DNA from: Pelagophyceae sp. CCMP2097 | Taxonomy: Eukaryota; Sar; Pelagophyceae | Assembly: GCA_026770575.1 (NCBI GenBank) | Contig: MU657205.1 | Coordinates: 188,927-201,647, forward strand | Direction of reading: 5' to 3' | Length of the DNA: 12,721 nucleotides | Shown here: positions 1 to 10,000 of the stretch, piece after piece | How the letters are laid out: each line of letters begins with the position of its first letter | How positions within the stretch are numbered: position 1 is the first letter of the stretch | Made by a program: the position numbers and the translations under genes | The notes under the pieces: generated by a model | What the model was told of the DNA's origin: nothing | What the model saw: only the letters and a program-made list of their open reading frames with translations | Databases searched by the model: none

Positions 1-20
1 ACTCTAGTCTATTGCGTTAG

Positions 21-95
21 TTTAAGGGGGGTCCGGGGGGTCTCCCCCTGGCACCCGCGACAGTCCGGCGCCGACGCGCTCCCAAGCGGCGCGCC
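21..95 (+). repeat. GC-rich direct repeat, copy 1 (about 75 bp)
   Basis: It runs from TTTAAGGGGGGTCCGGGGGG to CCCAAGCGGCGCGCC and matches 149-224 apart from substitutions and small indels in the middle. Read on the minus strand it encodes a G-G-D-P-P-D-P-P-L-N motif, but I see no sign of a real gene. Confidence 0.88.
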
Positions 96-148
96 TCGCC
101 GGCCGGGCCGATACGAAGCAAGCCGACGATTTGAAAGCGGGTAAGAAG

Positions 149-224
149 TTTAAGGGGGGGTCCGGGGGGTCTCCCCCCGGCGCCCGCGAGAGTCCGGGCC
201 TAGAACGCCCCCAAGCGGCGCGCC
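149..224 (+). repeat. GC-rich direct repeat, copy 2 (about 76 bp)
   Basis: Second copy, 128 bp downstream of the first. Both carry two G6-7 runs followed by a C5-6 run, which could form a local hairpin. Confidence 0.88.
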
Positions 225-302
225 GAAACGTGCGATCGAATGTCTCACAGAGCGCAGCGAGCCCTTCAGCGGGCGTCACGTTTGAGGAGCGGAGCGACGA
301 GG

Positions 303-364
303 CCAACGGATGGCGGAGTCCAACGGACGCCACCAGGCGTCCGTTGGACGGTGCTGTCCGTTGG
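303..364. repeat. Nested perfect hairpin (14-bp inner, 8-bp outer stem)
   Basis: The inner arms GTCCAACGGACGCC (318-331) and GGCGTCCGTTGGAC (336-349) are perfect reverse complements with loop ACCA. The outer arms CCAACGGA (303-310) and TCCGTTGG (357-364) pair across a symmetric 7x7 internal loop. The position, just before a dispersed repeat, suggests part of a repeat element; function is unknown. Confidence 0.85.
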
Positions 365-388
365 TGACTTCAACTCGACGGGAGGGTG

Positions 389-456
389 GCTTACGCGGCG
401 CGTGTCGTGGACGAGCAGGGCGTGGACGAGCACAGTCAGACAAGGAGCCACAGAGA
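389..456 (+). repeat. Left-end copy of the same dispersed repeat
   Basis: GCTTACGCGGCGCGTGTCGT through GACAAGGAGCCACAGAGA matches R1/R2 with a few differences. It lies within its own short tandem: CAACTCGACGGG occurs at 371 and 458, each followed by a G-rich stretch and GGCTTA, giving a period of about 87. Confidence 0.88.
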
Positions 457-483
457 TCAACTCGACGGGGTGGGATGGCTTAG

Positions 484-662
484 AAAACCACTTGATCGAA
501 GAGGGGGGCTTCGACTATCACGGTGGGCACAACCCCTCTGAGCTACCCTTTGCCACTGCCCACTCGTTTCAGTACACGGGCCAGCAACGCCCTCCCGAGC
601 CGACTTTCCAGTATCCACCAGCCCCGAAGCCCGGCGACACCTATTCGGAGAAGGGACCTTAA
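484..662 (+). CDS. Possible 3'-terminal coding exon, unknown protein (partial)
   Basis: Downstream of a possible acceptor (GGCTTAG| at 477-483) the plus strand reads N-H-L-I-E-E-G-G-F-D-Y-H-G-G-H-N-P and ends with K-P-G-D-T-Y-S-E-K-G-P and a TAA at 660-662. Aromatic, acidic and amide residues are balanced, unlike the Arg-rich shadow frames around it. The frame stays open upstream through repeat DNA to an ATG at 240, but that part looks repeat-derived. I do not recognise the protein. If real, it converges tail to tail with the giant gene. Confidence 0.3.
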
Positions 663-689
663 CACATCGTCGACTCCCACGAGCTTATA

Positions 690-1003
690 CTACGCCTCGA
701 CGCGCGACGCCAGCGCCGCAAGAGTGTCCGCCGTGCCGTACGCTCCGCCGCGGCGGCCCGTCGCCGGGTCCGACCGAGAAGACTGCGGCGCCTCGGACCG
801 CGACGCGTCGAACCGCGGCTCGCCGAACCACCCCTCGTCGCGCGCACTGCCCATCGTCCCACTGCGCCTCGTCGCCAGACGGTGGCGTCGCGAGCGTGCG
901 CGGCCTCCCCAGCGCGGCGGCGACCACAATCTAAAGCGAGCGCCGTCGACCGTGACCGTACTCCCCCCGTCTCGCGATCCCCGAAGTCCGTGACAACGGT
1001 CAT
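690..1003 (-). other. Weak minus-strand coding signal downstream of the giant gene
   Basis: Two stretches look protein-like in different frames. One is around the ATG at 1003 (M-T-V-V-T-D-F-G-D-R-E-T-G-G). The other is the 54-residue tail from the ATG at 854 (M-G-S-A-R-D-E-G-W-F-G-E-P-R-F-D) to a TAG at 690-692, with G/C-rich third positions. They could be extra 3' exons of the giant gene, a small separate gene or a decayed remnant. I could not find a set of splice sites that joins them convincingly; the only frame-joining intron visible would be 31 nt. The rest of 663-1062 shows nothing recognisable. Confidence 0.2.
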
Positions 1004-1062
1004 GTCAGCAGGAGAAAGCTTATCATGTCACTTGGCGGCTTTGACGCGACCCTTCGTTAGGG

Positions 1063-4000
1063 TCAACTTTGAAAGTCCGTAGACGGCGAAGCGGGGACCG
1101 GCGGGCGCGCGGCCGACGCGGGAGGGCTTCGCTTCTTCCGCGCCTCACGCCGGCAGCCGAACGTCCTCGCGGCGAGGGTGACGGGGCTGTGGTGCAGCAC
1201 CGCGTCGACGACGACGCCGAATGCGGCGATGAGAACGCCGGAGAAGAAGAGGACGACAACGACACCCGAGAAGCGGCCGCGGAGGACGACACCGGCAGCC
1301 ATGATGCTCTGCGCTAGCATGGGCACGAACGTGAACATCTCCTCGACGATCAGGTCTTGCAGCTCGCTGGGCATGACGATAAGCGCGAAGAGGATGAAGA
1401 GCGCGACGTCGAGCACGCGCGACGTGCGAGACAGCTCCGCGACGTGGACGGCATTGAGGTGGTCCTCCACAAAGGCGGCAACCGCCTCGGCGTCGCGCGC
1501 CGCGAGCAGCTCGCCGACGCCGTGGAGCTCCGACGCCGCGGCGACGGCCTTGACCTGACGCACGGCCGCGACCACGCCGGCGCCGCGGCCCCGCGAAAGA
1601 GCCTCAAGGAGCGTCAGCGCGCCGGGCACACGGACGACGTGCGGGAACTTGGGCGCGAAGAGCTGCGCGACGTCGTCGTAGCGCGTCAGCCTAGGATGTT
1701 TCATCCAAAGTCTCACGCATATGCCGGTGCTCACGGGATGCGCGTGATGCGCGGGAGGAGCGCGCCGAGCAAGAGGACGGCAAAAGATTTGACGATGGCG
1801 TAGTAGAGGACCTAGAAATCCGTCGACCGCGCGGCGTCGGGAGACGAGACGCACCAGGATAACCGCACAGTCGATGAGCCAGACCCGCGCTTTGGCCGTG
1901 CCCCAGATTGATGCCCAGAGTGTGAGGTAGTAGACGCAGCCGGCGACGAGGCCACCGTAGGCGAGCCAGGCGGCAACGTAGCTGCAAACCAACGGCGCCT
2001 CCTCGGGCGCCTCAATTTCGCAATGCATCGTCTCGCGGACCATCAGATGCAGGAAGCGGTGGCGTTGGTCGAGCGACGCGAGCCGCAGCATGTCCAAAAT
2101 GATGTCGCGCCGCCCCCGGGCCTGCTGCAGCGCGTCGTCGTCGTCGGCGGCCGCTGGCTCCAGCGTCGCCTCAAGCAGCCCCAGGGTATTGCGCGCGAGT
2201 ATGAGGTCGCCGCGGAGCCGCCGCTGGGCCAGATCAGCGTCGACCATCCCCTCCGAGTCGACCACGCCCCACTCAGCGCGGCGCTGCACCGCGAGGCGCC
2301 GCAGCGTCCACTCCGCCTGCCCGTTATGCCGGCCCTCGCGCGCCTCGACGAGCGCGAGGCAGGCTGCGATCTCTTCGAGCTGCTGCTCGACGACGACGCG
2401 CGTCAACAGCACTAGCGCGTCGATTTCGCCCTCGAGCGTGCGCTCGTCATCGTCGCAGTCGCGCGCCGAGCGTTTGAGCTTGACGGCGAGCCGCTGCGAC
2501 ACGGCGCTCCGCAGCGACACGGGGCTCCGAAGCGACGACGGCCTCTTCGCGGTGGCGCCCACGGACTCGCGGTTGGCGCCGGGGCTCGCGGACTCGCGGT
2601 TGGCTCCGGGGCTGAGCTGTGCCGCCAATTCGTCGAGCAGGCAAGCCACCGAAAGCGCGGGCGACCGCGCCGAGCCCGGGGACGCGACCTCGAGGTCGCC
2701 GTCGTCGCCGTCGAATCCGACGCCGATATCCAAGTGCACATCGATCGGAGCGTCGCTGGCGAGCGAGCCGGCCGCCGCCGCGCCGGCAATGGTTGGACTC
2801 GATGTGTGGGGGATGTGCGGGGGGTCAACTGGCAGCGGCTGGGTGACTTGCAGGTCCGCAGGGTCAACCACGTCGCCGGAAGCGTCCGTAGCGTCGTCCG
2901 CGCCGCAGTTGTCTGGCGTCGGCGGCCGTCCCGCGGCCGCGTCGCCGCCGCCGCCGCGCCGGGAGCAGAATCGGGCGCGGATCGCCGCGATCGCCGGCGG
3001 CAGCGGCGCGATGATGAATCCCTCGAAGATGAATTCGCAGGCCTTGGTGAGCGGGAGCGTCAGCGCCAGCACCAGCGCGGCGAGGAGGAGCGCCGACGGG
3101 TCGTACGCTCCATTTTGTGGCGGCAAATAGACATCGCAGGACTGCGCACAGAGATCCCAGGCGCAGAGCTTGTTGCCGCCGGCCCAGACGCCCGTCTCCG
3201 GCGCGAGGCAGGCGCCCTCGCCGGCGAACGCGGCGCAGCCCGGGTCAAACATAACAAGATTCTGCTGGACGCACGCTGTGAACATGAACAGGAGGACCTC
3301 GACGCCGAAGTTGACCGCGCGCGCGGAGCGCGGGACGGACGGCGAGTGTACGGCGAAGAAGCTGACGCAGGGGTGGTTCATGCGCAGCGCTTTCAAAGCG
3401 AGCGAGACGAACGTGGGCGGGCGCGCCGCCGCCGCGCCGTCGCCGTCGAGGGCGTCGTGCTCCGGCGGCGGCGGCGAGGAGGAGGCCGCATTGACGGCGG
3501 CGACGCCGGCGGCCAGGCCCGCGGCTCTTGCGGCGTCGCGCCTGTCCAGCCGGCTGCCGTAGGCGCTGGCGAGCAGCGTGAGGCCGAGCAGCACCGCCAG
3601 CGCGAGGAACATGGGCAGCGCGCGATTTGGGTTGATGGGCTTCGAGAGCACCGCACCGTACGCGCTCAGCAGATCGCCGAGGCTGCTTCTCGCGGCATAG
3701 TCGGCCGGCTCGTCAACGACGACGTCGCACTCGCATATTGTCGAGTTGGCCCGCAGGACGGCGCGGCAGCCGGACGGGGACCAGGCGGACCCGTCCCAGA
3801 CGGTGCAGTTCGCCTCGGCGCGCGGGCAAAAAACCTCGGTCACCGCCGCGGGTCCGCCCTCGCACAGAACTGTCAGCTTCGTGCCGTCGGGGCAGACAAA
3901 CGAGCGGTTGCTGTACTCGCCGCAGGCGCACGACAGGTTCGTGCCAGCCGACGCGGACACGTCCGTCAACGCCGTGCGTAGCTGCAGCGAGGCGGAAATC

Positions 4001-7000
4001 GTCGCCGTCTTCGTCTCGTTGAACGCGAGGCGCCTGCGCGTCGGGAACCCAATCGGAAAGCTCTCGTGGAGCCGGCGCCGCCTCGCCTGCGACGCATCCG
4101 ACGCCGAGTTCGTGCCGAAGCGCACGACCTCGGACGTCAGCGCCGCCGCCGCGGCTGTCGCGTGCGGGTTGACGGCGAACGCGCTGAGCGCCACGTCCAG
4201 CTCGCCGAACTGGCTGCCGCCGCTGCCGACGTCGACGACGGTCCCCGACGCGCCGAGGGCGAGCGAGCCACCGGCGCCGTCGATCTTCTGCGCCGTCGTC
4301 TCCAGGTTGGCGCTCGACACCGAGACGGCGAACTCGCCGAGCACGGCGTCGAAGAGCTGCGCCGACGCCATCGAGTCGACGGCGGCGCTCAGCGCAGATG
4401 CCGCCATGGCAGCGCCGTCAGCCGAGGCCAACGATGCGGTTTCGTTTGTCGCCGTGGCGTTCTTCGCGAAGAGCGTCGAGTCGAGGAGGCCGGAGAGCGC
4501 CGAGATGACGGACTGCGCCGTCGAGTCGCCGAGGCCGACTTCCGTCGACAGCGCGGCGAGGGTCTGCACGCTCTCGAGCGAGGTAGACGCCGCATACATC
4601 GAGAGGCCCGTCGCGTTCACCGTCGTGCTCAGGAGCGACGACGACGTCTGCTCGATCGTCGACGGGTCGACGTCCTGCAAGACAGAAAAGTCGAGGCGCC
4701 TGCGCGCGGAGAGCCTCCTCGTCGCTAACCCAAGGCGCCGTCGCGACGACGCGGACCCGAGGCCGTCGACGAGGCCCGCAACTGCCGAAGCAAGCGTATC
4801 GAGCAGCGCCGGGTCGTCGCCCGCGGCCGAGGCAATGGAGGCGACGGATTGGGACACCGCCGAGGCGTCGCCGAGCGCAAATGCGTCGCCAAGCATCGCA
4901 TCCGAAATTTTGCTCAGCGCTCCCCCTTTGAGCGTCGACGCGCCGACACGGACGCTCGCCGATGTTTGTGCGGAGCCGCCGAGCGTGTCGTACGCGACGG
5001 CAACGAGCGTGACGTTCGGCGCCCCCTGCGCCAGGACAACGCCGGCCAGCGCCGTCGAGAGGCTTGGTCCGCGCAGCGTCGATCCCAGCGTGATGCCGTC
5101 TTTGGCGCTCTCGGAGAAGAAGGCGTACTGGAGCGGCCCGTCTTCCGTGACCCAGAAATTCGTCTCGAGCGAAAACTGGGTCTCAATCGCGACGCCGACG
5201 CCGGGTTCGACGTGGAGCGTGCCCGACGTCGGCGGGCTCGCCGCGACGACGACGACCGAGGCGCTGCCATACAAAAAGGCCGGCGAGACCTCGAGCGCCG
5301 CCGCAAGCGTGAACGTGTACGTGGCGTACGACACGAGGGCGCCGGCCGCGAGGACGAGGTTGTGGTCGCGCGTGCCGCGCGCCGCGCTCGATGTCGTCGC
5401 CACGTCAGTCCGCGCGTAGTGCGCGATCGAACGGCCGTCGAAGAGCTCGCCCGATGTCAGCACCCACTCCGAAGTCACGGTCGCCCCCTCGTAGAACCGG
5501 CCGAGCGAGGACGGCGTCACGGCCGCGGCGAGAACGAGCCGCCGCGTGCTGACGCGGAGCATGCCCGGTGCGTCGATGAAGACGCTCGGGACGTCGGTCA
5601 CCGTGAGTTTGTAGGCGGCGGTTGCGACGGCGATCCGGCCGAAGCTCGCCGTCACGGTGACCTGGAAGACGTACGCGCCGGCGGCGAACGAGTCGTCAAG
5701 GATGAACACTTCGCCCGTGTACGGCAGCGCGCCGTCCTCGAGCGGCGGGTCGAACGCCGCGCAACCTTTGACGCACGCCCAGGCGAAGCCGAGGCCGGCG
5801 GCGGCGCCCGACAGGCCCTCAACGTCGGGGTCGTATGACTTGGCCGCGGAGACGCGCGCGCCCGAGTCCGCCGGGACAACACCGCCCGAAATGACCGCGA
5901 CGACGGCCGACCGCTTGATCACGATTTTCGCCATCGCCGACGCGCTGAGCCCCGTCACGTCGTCTGTCGTCGTCGCGACGAGCACGTATTCGCCGACGGC
6001 GAGCGAGTACGGCGAGAGCTTGTAGTACCGCTGATCGACGGACTCGCTCGGCAACGACAGGTCTTCGCGCGTCGCCGCGTCGAGGAGCACGTAGCCAAAG
6101 CCGACGGCGCGTTTCGCGGTCGGCCGCCCGTCACAGCTCGTCGCGATTCCCTCGACCAGGATCGACACCTGCTTCGGCCGCGTGAACTCGAAGACGGTTC
6201 CGCCGACGATGATGAGGTTCGGCGGGGCCTAATCGTGTGACCGTTTAGGAGCCGACTGCGACGATGCTCGTCGCGGGAGGGGGGCGACGTTCGTATAGGG
6301 TGTTGCGCGAGGAGCGTCCCCCAGTCGTCTCTCCGAGGCGTTTTGGCACGCGAAAAGGACGCGGGTGAGATCGTACGTCGTTGCGGACTTTCACCACAAA
6401 CGGCATCGACGTGGCCTGGCCGAGGAGGAAGTTCGTGACCTCGAGGCGGATCGTCATGGACGCGACGCCCGCGTCCACGAACGCCACGAGCTCCGCAGGC
6501 GTCACGACGAGGCTCGAGCTGCCCCGTGGCCCTTCGTTCGCGCGGTCTACGGCGTGGCGGAGCGCCGACGCGTCGACCGCCGACGCGGACCACGCGTACG
6601 ACAAGTCGCGCCCGCCGCTGCCCGTCGACTGCGACGAGTCGATGGTCAGGCCTATTCCATGGGAATAGGCACCGTCGCGGCCATGCACGACGCGCGGCGC
6701 CGCCGCGTCAAAGGCGTCGCACCTTCACAGGCGCCGAGCTCCTCGGGGCCTTGGAGAAGCGCCTCCGGCACGAGGTTCGGCGACGGTGATTCGATCGGCG
6801 CCGCCGAGGCGGCAGCGGCCTCGTCACAGTCGCACCGCTCCGACGCGCCGCACGCGCGCTTGAGGATGCCGCCGAGCACGGTGACGGTCGAGCCCGGGAC
6901 GAGCGCCAGCGCGTCGTTGACGGCGACGCTCAGCCGCGACGCCGACGACCTGCATGTTTAAATCGTGTCGTTGATTTCCCAGGTTGTGTCGCCGCCCGCG

Positions 7001-10000
7001 CACCCAGAGACCCGCTAGGACGAGGCAGCGTCCTCTCGGAGCTGCGCAGCAGGGGTCTGGAAGACACGCACCAGTAGCATTTGGCGGTCTTGACGTCTGG
7101 AAAGTCGACTACGCGCGTGCAGGGAAAGAGGGCGCCAGTGGCGATGCCGCCCTGGTCCGTGTCGCCGGTAAAGGTGAGAATCGCCTCGGAGCCTAACCGC
7201 GTGTAGTGGACCTCGAGGACGGTCGGCACAGGCGGCACGCGGCCGAGGGCCCGCAGCGTGTCGCACGACGCCACCGTCGGCGCCGCAGAGGGCGCCGGCT
7301 GCGGCGCAGCCGTCGGTTGGAACGGGACGACGGGCTGCTTCGTCGGGGCTAGCGTCGGCTGTGGCGTCGGTCGCAGCGTCGGCGCGGGTGTTGGCTGCGG
7401 CGTCGGCGCTGCCGTCGGCTGCAGCGACGGCTGAGGCGTCAGCGCCGTCGGCAGCGGCGTCGGTGCTGCCGTCGGCTGCGGAGTCGGTGCTGCAGTCGGC
7501 TGAGGCGATGGCTGAGGTGTCGGCTGAGGCGTCGGTGCTACCGTCGGCTGTGGCGTCGGTGCTGCCGTAGGCTGCAGCGTCGGCGCTGCCGTCAGCTTCG
7601 GCGTCGGTGCTGCCGTCGGCTTCGGCGTCGGTGCTGCCGTCGGCTTCGGCGTCGGCTTCGGCGTCGGCTGCGGCGTCGGCTGCGGCGTCGGTAGCAGCGT
7701 TGGCAAGGGCGTTGGCTGGGGCATAGGTAGCGGCGTTGGCACGAGTGTTGGCTGGGGCGTTGGTAGCGGCGTTGGCACAGGTGTTGGCTGGGGCGCCGTG
7801 ACGGCCGTCGGCACCGCAGTCGGCGCGGCCGTCGGAACCGCCGTCGGCAGCGCCATCGGCTGCACGGTCGGAGCGGCCGTTGGCACGGTTGTCGGCGACA
7901 CTGTGGGAGCGGCCATCGGCGTGGGCGTCGGTGACTCCGCGGAAGCGGCTGTGGGCTCGGGCGTCGGTGACTCCGTGGGCGCGGCTGTCGGCGCGGGCGT
8001 CGGCGACTCCTTGGGAGCGGCCATCGGCGCGGGCGTCGGCGACTCCGTGGGCGCGGCCGTCGGCGCGGGCGTCGGCGACTCCGTGGGAGCGGTCGTCGGC
8101 GCGGGCGTCGGCACCGCCGTCGGCACCGCAATCGGCTGCACGGTCGGACCGGCAGTCAGCACCGCCGTCGGACCGGCCTTCGGCATCGTGGTCGGAACGG
8201 CCGTCGGCGCGTCGGTCGGCATGGCCGTCGGCACCGCAGTCGGAACCGCCGTCGGAACCGCCGTCGGAACCGCCGTCGGAACCGCCGTCGGAACCGCCCG
8301 GGTCGTCGGCTGCACAGTCGGAGCGACCGTCAGCACCGCCGTCGGCCCGGCCGTCGGCCTGGCTGTCGGGACGGCCGTCGGTGGAACCGTCGGTGAAATC
8401 GTCGGCAACGCCGTCGGCACCGCAATCGGCTGCACGGTTGGACTGGCCGTTGGCACCGCGGTCGGACCGGCCGTCGGCATCGTGGTCTGAACGGCCGTCG
8501 GCGCGTCGGTCGGCACGGCCGTCGGCAAGGCTGTAGGCAAGGCCGTCGGCGCGGGTGTGGGCGCGGCTGTCGGCACTGGCGACGGCGCAGCCGTCGGCAC
8601 GGTCGTCGGCGCGGCCGTAGGCACGGCAGTCGGCACGGCCGTCGGCACGGCCGTAGGATCGGGAGTGGGCGTGGATGTGGGCGTGGATGTGGGCGTGGCC
8701 GTCGGCGCGGCCATCGGAACGGTCGTTGGCACAGCCGTCGGCACAGCCGTCGGCACGGCCGTCGAAGCGGCCGTCGGAGCGGCAGTCGGCACGGTCGTAG
8801 GCGCTGCCGAAGGCTCGGCCGTCGGCACGGCCGTCGGCAAGGTCGTCGGCTCGTTTGTCGGCACTGCCGTAGGCACGGCCGACGGCTCGGCTGTCGGCAC
8901 GGCCGTCGGCACGGTCGTAGGCACGGACGTCGGCACGATCGTAGGCACGGCCGTCGGCACAGCCGTCGGCACGGCCGTCGGCGCGGTCGACGGAATGGCC
9001 GTCGGCACGGTCGACGGTTCGGTCGTTGGCACCTGCGTCGGCGCGGCCATAGGCACGGCCGTCGGCACAGCCGTCGGCACGGTCGTCGGCACGGTCGTCG
9101 GCGCGGTTGTAGGCACGGCAGTCGGAACGGCCGTCGGCACGGCCGTAGGAGCGGGAGTGGGCGTGGATGTGGGCGTGGATGTGGGCGCGGCCATCGGAAC
9201 GGTCGTCGGCACAGCCGTCGGCACAGCCGTCGGCACAGCCGTCGGCACGGCCGTCGGCACGGCCGTCGGAGCGGCAGTCGGCACGGTCGTAGGCGCGGCC
9301 GAAGGCTCGGCAGTCGGCACGGCCGTGGGCAAGGTCGTCGGCTCGCTTGTCGGCACTGCCGTAGGCACGGCTGACGGCTCGGCTGTCGGCACGGCCGTCG
9401 GCACAGCCGTCGGCACGGCCGTCGGCGCGGTCGTCGGAATGGCCGTCGGCACGGTCGTCGGCACGGTCGTTGGCACCTGCGTCGGCGCGGCCGTAGGCAC
9501 GGACGTCGGCACAGCCGTCGGCACGGCCGTCGGCACGGTCGTCGGCGCGGCCGTAGGCACGGCAGTCGGCACGGACTTTGGCACGGCCGTAGGAGCGGGT
9601 GTGGGCGTGGATGTGGGCGTGGCCGTCGGCGCGGCCATCGGAACGGTCGTCGGCACAGCCGTCGGCACAGCCGTCGACACGGCCGTCGGCACGGCCGTCG
9701 GAGCGGCAGTCGGCACGGTCGTAGGCGCGGCTGAAGGCTCGGCCGTCAGCACGGCCGTCGGCAAGGTCGTCGGCTCGTATGTCGGCACTGCCGTAGGCAC
9801 GGCCGACGGCTCGGCTGTCGGCACGGCCGTTGGCACGGTCGTAGGCACGGTTGTCGGCACGGTCGTAGGCACGGCCGTCGGCACGGTCGTAGGCACGGTT
9901 GTCGGCACGGCCGTCGGCACAGCCGTCGGCACAGCCGTCGGCGCGGTCGTCGGAATGGCCGTCGGAATGGCTGTCGGCGGCCCGGGCACGGTCGTTGGCA

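Noticed and set aside
22..333. 103-aa minus-strand ORF with repeated G-G-D-P-P-D-P-P motif
   Set aside because: It is composed of two copies of a GC-rich DNA repeat with no independent coding evidence.
926..956. 31-nt GT..AG intron joining two protein-like minus-strand stretches
   Set aside because: The join reads well, but 31 nt is shorter than the other introns here and below what most spliceosomes use; not supported without transcripts.
1048..1064. Hairpin GACCCT..AGGGTC next to the stop codon as a terminator
   Set aside because: The stem is only 6 bp and intrinsic terminators do not apply to a nuclear protein-coding gene.
3746..5419. Long plus-strand frame (557 aa) and similar frames antisense to the receptor
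   Set aside because: They mirror the GC-rich codon pattern of the minus-strand gene. No domains are visible, and the opposite strand has sequons, GPS-like cysteines and membrane helices.
6166..6168. GTG as start codon of a separate receptor gene
   Set aside because: The frame is open upstream to an acceptor at 6229 and splices well to the preceding exon; the GTG is an internal valine.
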